Both the position numbers and the translations under genes were made by a program. A model generated the notes under the pieces. The model saw nothing but the letters and a program-made list of their open reading frames with translations, searched no databases and was not told the DNA's origin. From Acidimicrobiaceae bacterium (GTDB lineage: Bacteria; Actinomycetota; Acidimicrobiia; Acidimicrobiales; RAAP-2), in assembly GCA_003135595.1 (NCBI GenBank), contig PLCI01000030.1, positions 1 through 5,804 on the forward strand: 5,804 nt of DNA. Direction: 5' to 3'. Below, piece by piece: positions 1 through 5,407 of this stretch. Positions within the stretch are counted from its first letter, which is position 1; each line of letters begins with the position of its first letter.

Positions 1-44
1 GGAGGGGCCTCACTCTAACGGCGGGCCCTGCGGCGACCCACCGA
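1..44. other. Window edge, no supportable gene
   Basis: These bases lie downstream of the minus-strand gene that ends at 45. A plus-strand frame closes with TAA at 16-18, so the tail of a plus-strand gene entering from the left is possible, but five codons are too few to judge. The GC-rich stretch around 20-37 could fold, but no T-tract makes it a convincing terminator. Confidence 0.3.
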
Positions 45-881
45 TCAGATCATCACGACCATCTCGTCGACGAACCGGAGGGCGAGCGAGGTGTCGCCGT
101 CGGCTGCGAAGCCCGACGACGCCAGGACCGCGCTCGCGGGGATCCGACCGCACGCACGACGGACGAAGGTCAGTGCGTCCATCCACAACGAGGCGGTCGG
201 CGCTCCCTCGATGACCTTGACCGCGCGCGCCCACGCCGCGCCGTCGTCACCCACGCCGACGGCGAGCTGGACGGTTCGACCCAGGCTGCCCTCGATGTCG
301 ATCCGCATCGTCGTGCCCGGGAGCGGCTGGAGCCGGCGGCCGAGCACGTAGGGCATGGAAGCCTCCATGCGGTCGAGGGTCACCCGCTCCCCCGCGCCGC
401 CCCGAGCACCGGGACAGCCGACCGCAATGCGGACGTCCTGTTCGTGGACCCACGAGTCGAAGGTGCGTACCCCCATGTAGTCGACGTAGGGCACCATGCC
501 GATCGGGCTCGGGCCGATCGCCGCCCAGGCCTCCTCGTCCAACGAGCGCAAGGCGACGAGCCGGCGGTGGGAGAGCGCGTCGAGCTCGTCGACCACCTGG
601 CGGCCCGGGAGCGCCCGGCGGGTGTCCACGAACCGCTCGTTGAGCTCACCCAGCTCGTTGCGCACGTGGGTGCCAGTCGGGGGATCCCCGTTGGGCGCGA
701 CGGCGCCCTCGAGCAGCAGCTCAGTGCCGATCACGTGGCTGAACTGGTCCTTCACCGTCCAGCCCGGGCAGTCGGTCGGCACCTCGAACTGGTCCTCGGT
801 GAGCGTCGAGCCGAGTGCCACGAGCGAGCCCCAGACCTCGGCCAGCCCCTCGATCGCGGCGTTGCTGCGCGACACCGGCAC
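45..881 (-). CDS. Maleylpyruvate isomerase-like mycothiol-dependent enzyme (TIGR03083/DinB-like)
   Basis: The 278-residue product looks like the actinobacterial MDMPI N-terminal/DinB-like metalloenzyme family. Family members are four-helix-bundle proteins that bind a divalent metal through a His-acid-His triad, and characterised ones use mycothiol as cofactor. The N-terminal block PTDCPGWTVKDQFSHV (residues 35-50) is the family hallmark. His49, Asp142 and His146 (in FDSWVHEQDVR, 141-151) are the likely metal ligands. Asp142 replaces the more usual Glu. Residues from about 190 (MRIDIEG, VQLAV) resemble the beta-rich C-terminal sterol-carrier-like domain seen in longer members. The length is normal for the two-domain form. 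The start is GTG at 881, with a second GTG two codons in. Neither has a Shine-Dalgarno sequence, but TAGCGT sits six bases upstream, which fits a leaderless message. The true substrate cannot be told from sequence; detoxification or thiol-dependent chemistry is a family-level guess. Confidence 0.88.
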   Translation of the reverse strand: MPVSRSNAAIEGLAEVWGSLVALGSTLTEDQFEVPTDCPGWTVKDQFSHVIGTELLLEGAVAPNGDPPTGTHVRNELGELNERFVDTRRALPGRQVVDELDALSHRRLVALRSLDEEAWAAIGPSPIGMVPYVDYMGVRTFDSWVHEQDVRIAVGCPGARGGAGERVTLDRMEASMPYVLGRRLQPLPGTTMRIDIEGSLGRTVQLAVGVGDDGAAWARAVKVIEGAPTASLWMDALTFVRRACGRIPASAVLASSGFAADGDTSLALRFVDEMVVMI

Positions 882-887
882 CGCACC

Positions 888-893
888 ACGCTA
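888..893 (-). promoter_or_regulatory. Putative -10 element (TAGCGT) for the MDMPI-like gene
   Basis: Read on the minus strand, TAGCGT fits the actinobacterial TANNNT pattern. Six bases separate it from the GTG at 881, so transcription would start at or next to the start codon, giving a leaderless mRNA. No TTGACA-like -35 is visible. The 17-bp-spaced position (911-916) reads ACGTGA. Confidence 0.35.
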
Positions 894-936
894 CGGCGCG
901 TGCGTACCGGTCACGTCACGGCCCGCGGTCCGTGGC

Positions 937-942
937 TAGCGT
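937..942 (+). promoter_or_regulatory. Putative -10 element (TAGCGT) for the zinc-ribbon gene
   Basis: The hexamer TAGCGT lies 42 bases upstream of the ATG at 985. It would give a leader of about 35 nt that includes a strong Shine-Dalgarno sequence. It is identical to the hexamer facing the other way at 888-893. The -35 region at 17-bp spacing (914-919, CGTCAC) is weak and overlaps that of the divergent promoter. Confidence 0.35.
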
Positions 943-984
943 CGCAATTGGCGGAGCACTCGATGTCCGCCCAGAGGGGGAGCA

Positions 985-1134
985 ATGGCTTCATTCGAGG
1001 GCTACTGCGTGAAGTGCAGGGAAAAGCGCCAGTTCGACGGCCAGGAAGTCGAGCTCGCGAACGGACGGCGCGCCGCCCAGGGACCCTGTCCCACCTGCGG
1101 CACGAAGATCAACCGCATCCTCGGCAACAAGTAA
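985..1134 (+). CDS. DUF5679-type zinc-ribbon miniprotein
   Basis: This 49-codon ORF starts at ATG and ends with TAA at 1132-1134. The protein begins MASFEGYCVKCREKRQF and ends CPTCGTKINRILGNK. Two CxxC pairs (Cys8/Cys11 and Cys35/Cys38) make a compact zinc-ribbon knuckle. The pattern Y-C-V-K-C-R near the N-terminus, a central N-G-R-x-A-x-Q-G stretch (residues 27-33) and C-P-x-C-G-T-K are what I recall of DUF5679, a family found alone or fused to other domains in Actinobacteria and Chloroflexi; its function is not known. The ribosome binding site AGAGGGGGAG (973-982) is strong and well placed. Basic residues across the protein allow, but do not show, nucleic-acid binding. It is monocistronic and divergent from the MDMPI-like gene. 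Confidence that it is coding is high because cysteine spacing, start, Shine-Dalgarno and stop all agree. Confidence 0.9.
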   Translation: MASFEGYCVKCREKRQFDGQEVELANGRRAAQGPCPTCGTKINRILGNK

Positions 1135-1162
1135 CGACGCCCACCGGGCTGACCGCCGCCGC

Positions 1163-1181
1163 GCCGCAGCGCCGGTGCGGC
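1163..1181 (+). terminator. Weak hairpin after the zinc-ribbon gene
   Basis: GCCGCA and TGCGGC form a 6-bp stem around a 7-base loop, 28 bases after the stop codon. No U-tract follows, so at best it is an I-shaped, actinobacterial-style terminator. In DNA this GC-rich it could be chance. Confidence 0.22.
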
Positions 1182-1204
1182 ATAGGCACGAGAGGGTCGA
1201 CCGC

Positions 1205-1210
1205 TACGAT
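1205..1210 (+). promoter_or_regulatory. Putative -10 element (TACGAT) for tRNA-Pro
   Basis: TACGAT matches TANNNT well and lies 24 bases before the tRNA 5' end, implying a leader of roughly 18 nt to be removed by RNase P. No clear -35 hexamer is seen 16-18 bp upstream. Confidence 0.4.
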
Positions 1211-1234
1211 CCACCTGCCGTCACGACGGCACCA

Positions 1235-1311
1235 CGGGGCGTGGCGCAGTTAGGTAGCGCGCCTGCTTTGGGAGCAGGAGGTCCTCGGTTCAAATCCGGG
1301 CGCCCCGACCA
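1235..1311 (+). tRNA. tRNA-Pro (anticodon TGG)
   Basis: A full cloverleaf is visible. The 7-bp acceptor pairs CGGGGCG (1235-1241) with CGCCCCG (1301-1307). The anticodon stem pairs CCTGC (1262-1266) with GCAGG (1274-1278) around the loop TTTGGGA, placing anticodon TGG at 1269-1271. The T-arm carries GGTTCAAATCC. The discriminator is A1308 and CCA is encoded at 1309-1311. The wobble T lets it read CCA and, if modified, other CCN codons. The C1-G72 pair and A73 are usual for bacterial proline tRNAs. It stands alone, 77 bases before the MBL-fold gene on the same strand. Confidence 0.97.
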
Positions 1312-1327
1312 CCGCCTCCCCGACCAC
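1303..1327 (+). repeat. Direct repeat of the tRNA-Pro 3' end
   Basis: CCCCGACCAC, covering the last acceptor bases, the discriminator and CCA of tRNA-Pro, occurs at 1303-1312 and exactly again at 1318-1327. The second copy can also pair with GGGG at 1334-1337 to form a small hairpin that may end the tRNA transcript. It may be a slipped-strand duplication or chance. Confidence 0.5.
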
Positions 1328-1377
1328 GTCGCCGGGGCGCTGCATCCAGAACGTCGTGCCTGCCGCGCGGCGCTTGT

Positions 1378-1383
1378 TACCGT
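1378..1383 (+). promoter_or_regulatory. Putative -10 element (TACCGT) for the MBL-fold gene
   Basis: TACCGT is followed after five bases by the in-frame GTG at 1389. This spacing would put the transcription start at or one base from that codon, giving a leaderless mRNA. It is the main reason for preferring the 1389 start. No -35 hexamer stands out. Confidence 0.35.
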
Positions 1384-1388
1384 GCGGC

Positions 1389-2438
1389 GTGCACGTGACC
1401 GGGACGCTCCAGCGCGAGTCGTGGGACGCGCGGGTGCTTCCGCCCGTCGAGCGCGTGCGGCCGGGGCTCTGGTCGATCCCCGTGCCGATGCCCGACAGCC
1501 CGCTGCGCTACGTGCTCGTCTACGCGCTCGAGCTCAGCGACGGCTTCGGCCTCATCGACGCGGGCTGGGACACCCCTGAGGCATGGCAGGCGCTGTGCGA
1601 CGGGCTCGCGGTCGCCGGCGCGGAGGTCGCCGACGTGCGCGCGGTCGTGGTCACGCACATCCACCCCGACCACTACGGCCTCGCGGGCAAGGTCCGGGAG
1701 GCCTCGGGCGCCTGGATCGGCCTGCACCCCGCGGACGCGGCGCTCCTCGTCGGCCGCTACGTCGAGACCGAGCAGATGATCGCGTCGATGACGGACCTGC
1801 TCGAGGTCTCCGGGGTTCCGCGCGAGCTCGTGCCGGACCTCGCGGGCTCCTCCATGCAGATCAGCTCGTTCGTGCGCATGGCCCCGCCGGATCGCCTGAT
1901 CGAGGACCACGACGTGCTCGAGCTCGCCGGCTGGGACCTGCGGGCGGTCTGGACCCCGGGGCACTCCCCCGGACACCTCTGCTTCCACAGCCCGTCGCGC
2001 CGGCTCGTGCTCTCCGGCGACCACGTCCTCCCGCGGATCTCTCCCAACATCTCGGTGCACACCCAGCAGATCCACAACCCGCTGGCCGACTACCTCGAGT
2101 CGCTGTCGATCGTCGAGCACCTGGAGTGCGACGAGGTGCTTCCGGGCCACGAGTGGCGCTTCGCCGGGCTCGCCGACCGCGTCGACCAGCTCCGCGAGCA
2201 CCACCGGGCCCGGCTCGACGAGGTCCTCGTCGCGCTCGTGGCCGGGCCGCTCACCTGCTGGGAGCTCACGACCAAGCTCACCTGGTCGCGCCCCCTCGAG
2301 GGATCGACGCCGTGGCTCCAGCGGGCCGCGTCGGGTGAGACGCTCGCGCACCTCGTGCTCTTGGAGTCGCGCGGCGAGGTCACGCGGACACCGGGCCGCC
2401 CTGCGAGGTTCGAGCTCGCTGAGAAGCCAGTCAGCTGA
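1389..2438 (+). CDS. MBL-fold metallo-hydrolase with C-terminal winged-helix-like region
   Basis: The product has about 349 residues and belongs to the metallo-beta-lactamase superfamily, whose members hydrolyse thioesters, lactams, lactones or phosphodiesters at a one- or two-metal site. Numbered from this start, metal ligands are visible in order: THIHPDH (His90, His92, Asp94, His95), TPGHSPGH (His192), SGDH (Asp211) and PGHE (His254). The last 70 residues (PLTCWELTTKLTW, then leucine-rich helices and a basic turn) resemble the small winged-helix domain found after the hydrolase core in LACTB2-like proteins. GTG codons at 1356, 1389 and 1395 are all possible starts and none has a Shine-Dalgarno sequence; 1389 is chosen because TACCGT lies five bases upstream. 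The family-conserved region begins about 20 residues in, so all choices keep the domain whole. The 3' end overlaps the opposing permease gene by 8 bp. Substrate unknown; a generic hydrolase name is as far as the sequence allows. Confidence 0.88.
   Translation: MHVTGTLQRESWDARVLPPVERVRPGLWSIPVPMPDSPLRYVLVYALELSDGFGLIDAGWDTPEAWQALCDGLAVAGAEVADVRAVVVTHIHPDHYGLAGKVREASGAWIGLHPADAALLVGRYVETEQMIASMTDLLEVSGVPRELVPDLAGSSMQISSFVRMAPPDRLIEDHDVLELAGWDLRAVWTPGHSPGHLCFHSPSRRLVLSGDHVLPRISPNISVHTQQIHNPLADYLESLSIVEHLECDEVLPGHEWRFAGLADRVDQLREHHRARLDEVLVALVAGPLTCWELTTKLTWSRPLEGSTPWLQRAASGETLAHLVLLESRGEVTRTPGRPARFELAEKPVS
2431..2438. other. Shared-stop palindrome of two convergent genes
   Basis: TCAGCTGA is its own reverse complement. 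Its plus-strand end is the TGA of the hydrolase gene (2436-2438). Its minus-strand end is the TGA of the permease gene (2433-2431). The genes overlap tail to tail with no room for an intergenic terminator. Confidence 0.95.
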
Positions 2439-3315
2439 GCACGCGGCGGCGGAAGTTGCGCAGCCCGACGGTGAGGAACACCGCGCAGAACCCCACCAGC
2501 ACCGGATAGATGATGTACAGGTGCATGTGCGGCACGTTCGTGAACGCCGCGCGCATCCCCTCGTTCACGTAGATCAGCGGGTTCACGAGCACGATCGACT
2601 GGAGCCAGGGCCAGCCACCGATCCTGACGGGCGCGAGCTTGGTCCACTGGTAGTAGGTGCCCCCGAGGAACGTGATGGGGAGCACGACGAAGCCGAACAT
2701 CAGCCCGATGTTGCGCGGCTCGAAGCTGGTCCCGAGCACGAGGCCGAGCGCCGACATGGCGACGCACGACAGGGGAACCACCGTGACGACGATCCACCAG
2801 TGGAGGTTGACGTGAGCCTCGACGCCCGCTGCGTGGACGACCGAGGCGATCGGCAGCACGATCAACGCCGAGAGGATCCCCTGGACCGACCCAGAGAGGA
2901 CCTTGGCCATCGCGACCAGCCAGATCGGGCAGGGCGCCTGGACGCGGTCCTCGATCTCGCGGGTGAACCCGAACTCCTGGGACATCTGCAGGGCGACGGA
3001 CTGCACGCCCTGGAACATGATCGAGATGCCGACGACGCCCGCGACGAGGACGGTCGCGAACGCCGACGGGCCGCCCGTCGAGTGGGTGCTGCCCACGGCC
3101 TGCCCGATCTTCGGGAAGACGAAGAGGAAGACGAAGCAGAGCAGGAAAGGCTGGATCACGGTGCGGAGCACGAACTCCCAGAGGTTCTTGCGGAGCACCA
3201 CGAGGTCGCGGAGCAAGAGCGCCCCGAGGGCCGTGCGGCTCGCCGCAAACGCGCTGCGCGACACCCCTTGGATCTGGACCGGCTGGTCCGCCCCGAGCGC
3301 GGCTCCACCGCCCAT
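2431..3315 (-). CDS. ABC-2 type transporter permease
   Basis: This 294-residue membrane protein is the permease partner of the ATPase encoded just upstream. After a roughly 45-residue cytoplasmic N-terminus, hydrophobic segments lie at about 51-70, 86-106, 140-163, 172-195, 203-221 and 266-286, the six-helix plan of ABC-2 (DrrB/NodJ-like) subunits. The block FTREIEDRVQAPCPIWLVAMAKV (within 117-139), between helices two and three, is the conserved cytoplasmic coupling segment of the family. NPLIYVNEGMRAA (245-257), before the last helix, is another family mark. The protein ends in a basic tail (RNFRRRVLS). The ATG overlaps the ATPase stop as TGATG, and AAGGAG lies 11 bases upstream, so translation is probably coupled. 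Such half-size permeases pair with a separate ATPase, usually as dimers, to export drugs, lipids or glycan precursors; the cargo here is not evident. Confidence 0.92.
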   Translation of the reverse strand: MGGGAALGADQPVQIQGVSRSAFAASRTALGALLLRDLVVLRKNLWEFVLRTVIQPFLLCFVFLFVFPKIGQAVGSTHSTGGPSAFATVLVAGVVGISIMFQGVQSVALQMSQEFGFTREIEDRVQAPCPIWLVAMAKVLSGSVQGILSALIVLPIASVVHAAGVEAHVNLHWWIVVTVVPLSCVAMSALGLVLGTSFEPRNIGLMFGFVVLPITFLGGTYYQWTKLAPVRIGGWPWLQSIVLVNPLIYVNEGMRAAFTNVPHMHLYIIYPVLVGFCAVFLTVGLRNFRRRVLS

Positions 3316-4301
3316 CAGTCGCGGAGCTCCTTGCCGGTGAGGTTGATGAAGACGGTCTCGAGCGTGGGCTCGGCGAGCGAGAGGTCCTCGACCTCGTAGC
3401 CGCCCTCCTCGGCCACCGCGACGCAGCGTGCGAGCAGCCGCTCGCCGCCCTTCACGTGCAGCTCGACGCCGTGCTCGGTGACCCTCGTCCTCGTCACGCC
3501 GTCGAGGGCGGCTTCGAGGGACGCGGCGAGGGCGGCCTGGTCACCGCTCGCCTTGACGGTCACGATCGTGTCGACGCCCACGCTGCGCTTGAGGCCCTCG
3601 GGGGTGTCGAGGGCGAGGATCCTGCCGTGGTCCATGATCGCGACACGCTCGCACAGCTGGTCGGCCTCCTCCATGTAGTGCGTCGTGAGCAGGATCGTCT
3701 GGCCCTGGGCGTGCAGCTCACGCAGGATGTCCCAGAGCGCAAGTCGGCTCTGGGGGTCGAGGCCCGCGGTCGGCTCGTCCATGAAGAGGACCGCTGGGCG
3801 ATGGAAGATCGAACGCGCGACCATCAGGCGCTGGGCCATCCCGCCCGACAGCGCGTAGACCGAGGCCCTTGCCCACTTCGACAGCTGGAACTGCTCCAAG
3901 AGCTCGTCAGACCGCCGGCGAGACGACGTGGCGCCCATGCCGAAGAGCCGGCCGTGGAAGTAGAGGTTCTCCCAGACGTTCAGCTGGCGGTCCAGCGAGT
4001 TGGTCTGGGAGACCACGCCCACTGCCTGCTTGGCGAGCGTCGGGTGCGCGACGATGTCCACTCCCGCGACGAACGCGGCACCCGACGTCGGGATCACCCG
4101 CGTCGTGAGCATGCCCGCGGTGGTGGTCTTGCCCGCCCCGTTCGGCCCCAGGAGCCCGAAGATCTCGCCGCGGTCCACGGACAGGTTGAGCTCGTCGACG
4201 GCCCGGAAGTCGGCCCCGGCGTACACCTTGGTGAGCGCCGACGTGCGAATCACCGCGTCCGTCGAGCTCATCTGGACGTGCTGTGCGGAGACGTTGTCCA
4301 T
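3315..4301 (-). CDS. ABC transporter ATP-binding protein (DrrA/NodI-like)
   Basis: This is the cytoplasmic motor of the exporter. Numbered from the ATG at 4301 (328 residues), it shows Walker A GPNGAGKTT (52-60), Q-loop Gln99, signature LSGGM (151-155), Walker B AVLFMDE with catalytic Glu176, D-loop GLDP (180-183) and switch His208. Met in place of Gln at the end of the signature is usual for the drug-export DrrA and NodI branch. The last ~80 residues (KASGDQAALAASLEAAL onward, ending PTLETVFINLTG) match the regulatory C-terminal extension of that branch. ATGs at 4343 and 4271 are also in frame. None has a Shine-Dalgarno sequence; 4301 is preferred because TACGGT lies 12 bases upstream and family similarity begins near 4260. 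The stop overlaps the permease ATG by one base, so the pair is surely one operon. Substrate unknown. Confidence 0.93.
   Translation of the reverse strand: MDNVSAQHVQMSSTDAVIRTSALTKVYAGADFRAVDELNLSVDRGEIFGLLGPNGAGKTTTAGMLTTRVIPTSGAAFVAGVDIVAHPTLAKQAVGVVSQTNSLDRQLNVWENLYFHGRLFGMGATSSRRRSDELLEQFQLSKWARASVYALSGGMAQRLMVARSIFHRPAVLFMDEPTAGLDPQSRLALWDILRELHAQGQTILLTTHYMEEADQLCERVAIMDHGRILALDTPEGLKRSVGVDTIVTVKASGDQAALAASLEAALDGVTRTRVTEHGVELHVKGGERLLARCVAVAEEGGYEVEDLSLAEPTLETVFINLTGKELRD
3327..3332 (-). promoter_or_regulatory. Shine-Dalgarno sequence of the permease gene
   Basis: AAGGAG, read on the minus strand, lies inside the end of the ATPase gene, 11 bases before the permease ATG. The spacing is slightly long. 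Together with the TGATG overlap it supports the 3315 start and translational coupling. Confidence 0.6.
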
Positions 4302-4313
4302 GCGGGCCGCGCC

Positions 4314-4319
4314 ACCGTA
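4314..4319 (-). promoter_or_regulatory. Putative -10 element (TACGGT) for the ABC exporter operon
   Basis: Read on the minus strand, TACGGT ends 12 bases before the ATG at 4301, implying a leader of only about 5-6 nt. If real, the exporter has its own promoter in the 83-bp gap after the methyltransferase gene. If the translation start is instead 4343, this element lies inside the coding region and the call fails. Confidence 0.3.
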
Positions 4320-4384
4320 CCGGTTCCGTGCAACGGGCCGCATGGCGCTCGGCGTCGCCCGCCACCGCGCCGTCGACGAGTCGC

Positions 4385-5221
4385 TCAGTCAGGCGCTCGC
4401 GCGGTCACGATCGAAAAGGACGTCGGCACCTCGTAGTGCGTTTCGTCGACGAGGAACTGGCGCAGGTACTCGCCCACGAGCGCGTGGGCCTGGTCGAACT
4501 GCTCGTCGCTGACGCCAACGAACCGGAGCTGGCCGTCGTCGCCGCCGATCGCGTCTCGCGACACGACCGTCCTCGAGCGCACCGGCGCGCAGTGGACCTC
4601 GGCCCACCCTGCCGCCGTCAGGATCTCGGCGACCTCGTCGAGGTCACCGAGCGCGAATGGACCCGTCGCGTGCTTCCCGGGCCCGGGCTGCGGTGGCGGG
4701 TCCACGAAGTCGCGGAGCACCGGGCCGAGGAACCACGGGTTCTCCGAGACCGGGAGCCAGCTGGCGAAGCAGAGCCTCGCGCCCCGTGCGACGTTCTCTC
4801 GGATGTTCGCGAACGCGGTGGTCGGCTCGTCGAAGAACATCACGCCGAACTGGCTCATCGCGACGTCGAAGAGCCCGCCCTCGATGCGGTCCACCTGCGC
4901 GTCGGCGACGAGGAAGCGCACGTTGGCCACCTGCTCGGCCTCGGCGCGACGGCGTGCGAGCTCGGTCAGCGCGACAGAGACGTCGACGCCCACGACGAGG
5001 CCGCTCGGGGCGGTGCGCCGAGCTGCGGCGAGCGTCGTCGCACCCGCGCCGCTCCCGACGTCGAGGACCCGCTCGCCGTCTTGGAGCAAGAGCGCGTCGA
5101 GCAGCGGCCCGGTCGCCGCATTCGTGAGTTCCTCGCGCTTCGGCCACGTGTCGGTCCACTGCTCGTCGTTCCAGCGACGTCGTTCGACCTCGTTGACGGC
5201 TCCTTGGCTCGTGCTCGACAC
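4385..5221 (-). CDS. Class I SAM-dependent methyltransferase
   Basis: The 278-residue product has the Rossmann-fold plan of Methyltransf_11/25 enzymes. Motif I is VLDVGSGAGATT (residues 52-63), binding SAM. Asp80 after VVGV is the acidic residue that holds the ribose. VADAQ (105-109) supplies Asp107, the likely adenine contact. FDVAMSQFGVMFFDEP (118-132) is motif IV with the following helix. The N-terminal WNDEQWTDTW (17-26) is a tryptophan-rich substrate-side segment. GTG at 5221 is chosen because AGAGAGGGG lies exactly six bases upstream; the ATG at 5227 touches that sequence with no spacer, and the longer open frame to 5434 would run into tRNA-Arg. The acceptor could be a small molecule, quinone or lipid and is not evident. 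It precedes the exporter genes on the same strand. Its own leader contains a palindromic site, which suggests separate regulation. Confidence 0.9.
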   Translation of the reverse strand: MSSTSQGAVNEVERRRWNDEQWTDTWPKREELTNAATGPLLDALLLQDGERVLDVGSGAGATTLAAARRTAPSGLVVGVDVSVALTELARRRAEAEQVANVRFLVADAQVDRIEGGLFDVAMSQFGVMFFDEPTTAFANIRENVARGARLCFASWLPVSENPWFLGPVLRDFVDPPPQPGPGKHATGPFALGDLDEVAEILTAAGWAEVHCAPVRSRTVVSRDAIGGDDGQLRFVGVSDEQFDQAHALVGEYLRQFLVDETHYEVPTSFSIVTARAPD

Positions 5222-5227
5222 TCGCAT

Positions 5228-5236
5228 CCCCTCTCT
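5228..5236 (-). promoter_or_regulatory. Shine-Dalgarno sequence deciding the methyltransferase start
   Basis: AGAGAGGGG on the minus strand is six bases before GTG 5221 but directly abuts ATG 5227. Spacing favours the GTG, which removes two residues relative to the ATG start. Confidence 0.65.
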
Positions 5237-5251
5237 GCGTCGCCCTCTCGG

Positions 5252-5265
5252 GTCGGTGCACCGAC
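5252..5265. promoter_or_regulatory. 14-bp perfect palindrome, candidate operator
   Basis: GTCGGTGCACCGAC is identical to its reverse complement, centred on GTGCAC. It lies 31-44 bases upstream of the methyltransferase GTG and just after the inferred transcription start, where a dimeric repressor would block RNA polymerase. It could also be a leader RNA hairpin, but a stem with no spare loop bases makes DNA binding the simpler reading. Confidence 0.45.
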
Positions 5266-5279
5266 GCGGCGGCGTGCCG

Positions 5280-5285
5280 ACTCTA
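5280..5285 (-). promoter_or_regulatory. Putative -10 element (TAGAGT) for the methyltransferase gene
   Basis: Minus-strand TAGAGT fits TANNNT. Transcription would begin near 5273, giving a leader of about 52 nt that holds the 5252-5265 palindrome and the Shine-Dalgarno sequence. No clear -35 is present. Confidence 0.35.
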
Positions 5286-5317
5286 GGGAGCCCTCGCCGA
5301 TGCCTCGCGATCATGCG

Positions 5318-5329
5318 GCCGTGCACGGC
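5318..5329. promoter_or_regulatory. 12-bp palindrome upstream of the methyltransferase promoter
   Basis: GCCGTGCACGGC is a perfect palindrome centred on the same GTGCAC core as 5252-5265, with centres 65 bp apart (about six helical turns). It could be a second operator half of a looping pair. The flanks differ by one base per half-site, so identity of the bound protein is unproved. Confidence 0.35.
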
Positions 5330-5349
5330 GTGCCGTGTTCGCGCCAGCA

Positions 5350-5366
5350 GGTCCCGTGACGGGATC
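5350..5366 (-). terminator. Weak hairpin downstream of tRNA-Arg
   Basis: TCCCG/CGGGA with a TCA loop lies about 45 bases past the tRNA-Arg 3' end on the minus strand. No U-tract follows. It could end the tRNA transcript before the methyltransferase promoter, but support is slight. Confidence 0.2.
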
Positions 5367-5407
5367 GCGACCCGCGAGAGGCAGGTGTCCAGGGCCATCG
5401 CAATCGG

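Larger units (their letters stand above)
5271..5335. repeat. Nine-base direct repeat GGCGTGCCG (two copies)
   Basis: GGCGTGCCG occurs at 5271-5279 and 5327-5335, a 56-bp period, on either side of the putative -10 at 5280-5285. Each copy lies close to the same side of a GTGCAC-centred palindrome. It may be part of a regulator-binding region or chance in GC-rich DNA. Confidence 0.35.

Noticed and set aside
1163..1181. A confident Rho-independent terminator after the zinc-ribbon gene
   Set aside because: The stem is only 6 bp and no T-tract follows, so it is listed only as a weak hairpin.
1377..2351. A 324-codon minus-strand open frame opposite the MBL-fold gene
   Set aside because: It is compositionally biased, with no recognisable motif and no Shine-Dalgarno sequence. 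The plus strand shows an unbroken set of metal-binding motifs.
2335..3399. A 354-codon plus-strand open frame opposite the permease
   Set aside because: It is Arg/Asp/Glu/His-rich low-complexity sequence, a shadow of hydrophobic codons on the other strand.
4302..4343. Longer start (ATG 4343) for the ABC ATPase
   Set aside because: The 14 extra residues are not family-like, no Shine-Dalgarno sequence precedes them, and they span the likely -10. It remains possible, so it is noted as an alternative.
4283..5359. A 358-codon plus-strand open frame opposite the methyltransferase and exporter region
   Set aside because: The translation is low-complexity, rich in Arg, Ala, Glu and His with no domain pattern, and it is antisense to a gene with clear SAM-binding motifs. 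Such frames are usual opposite GC-rich genes.
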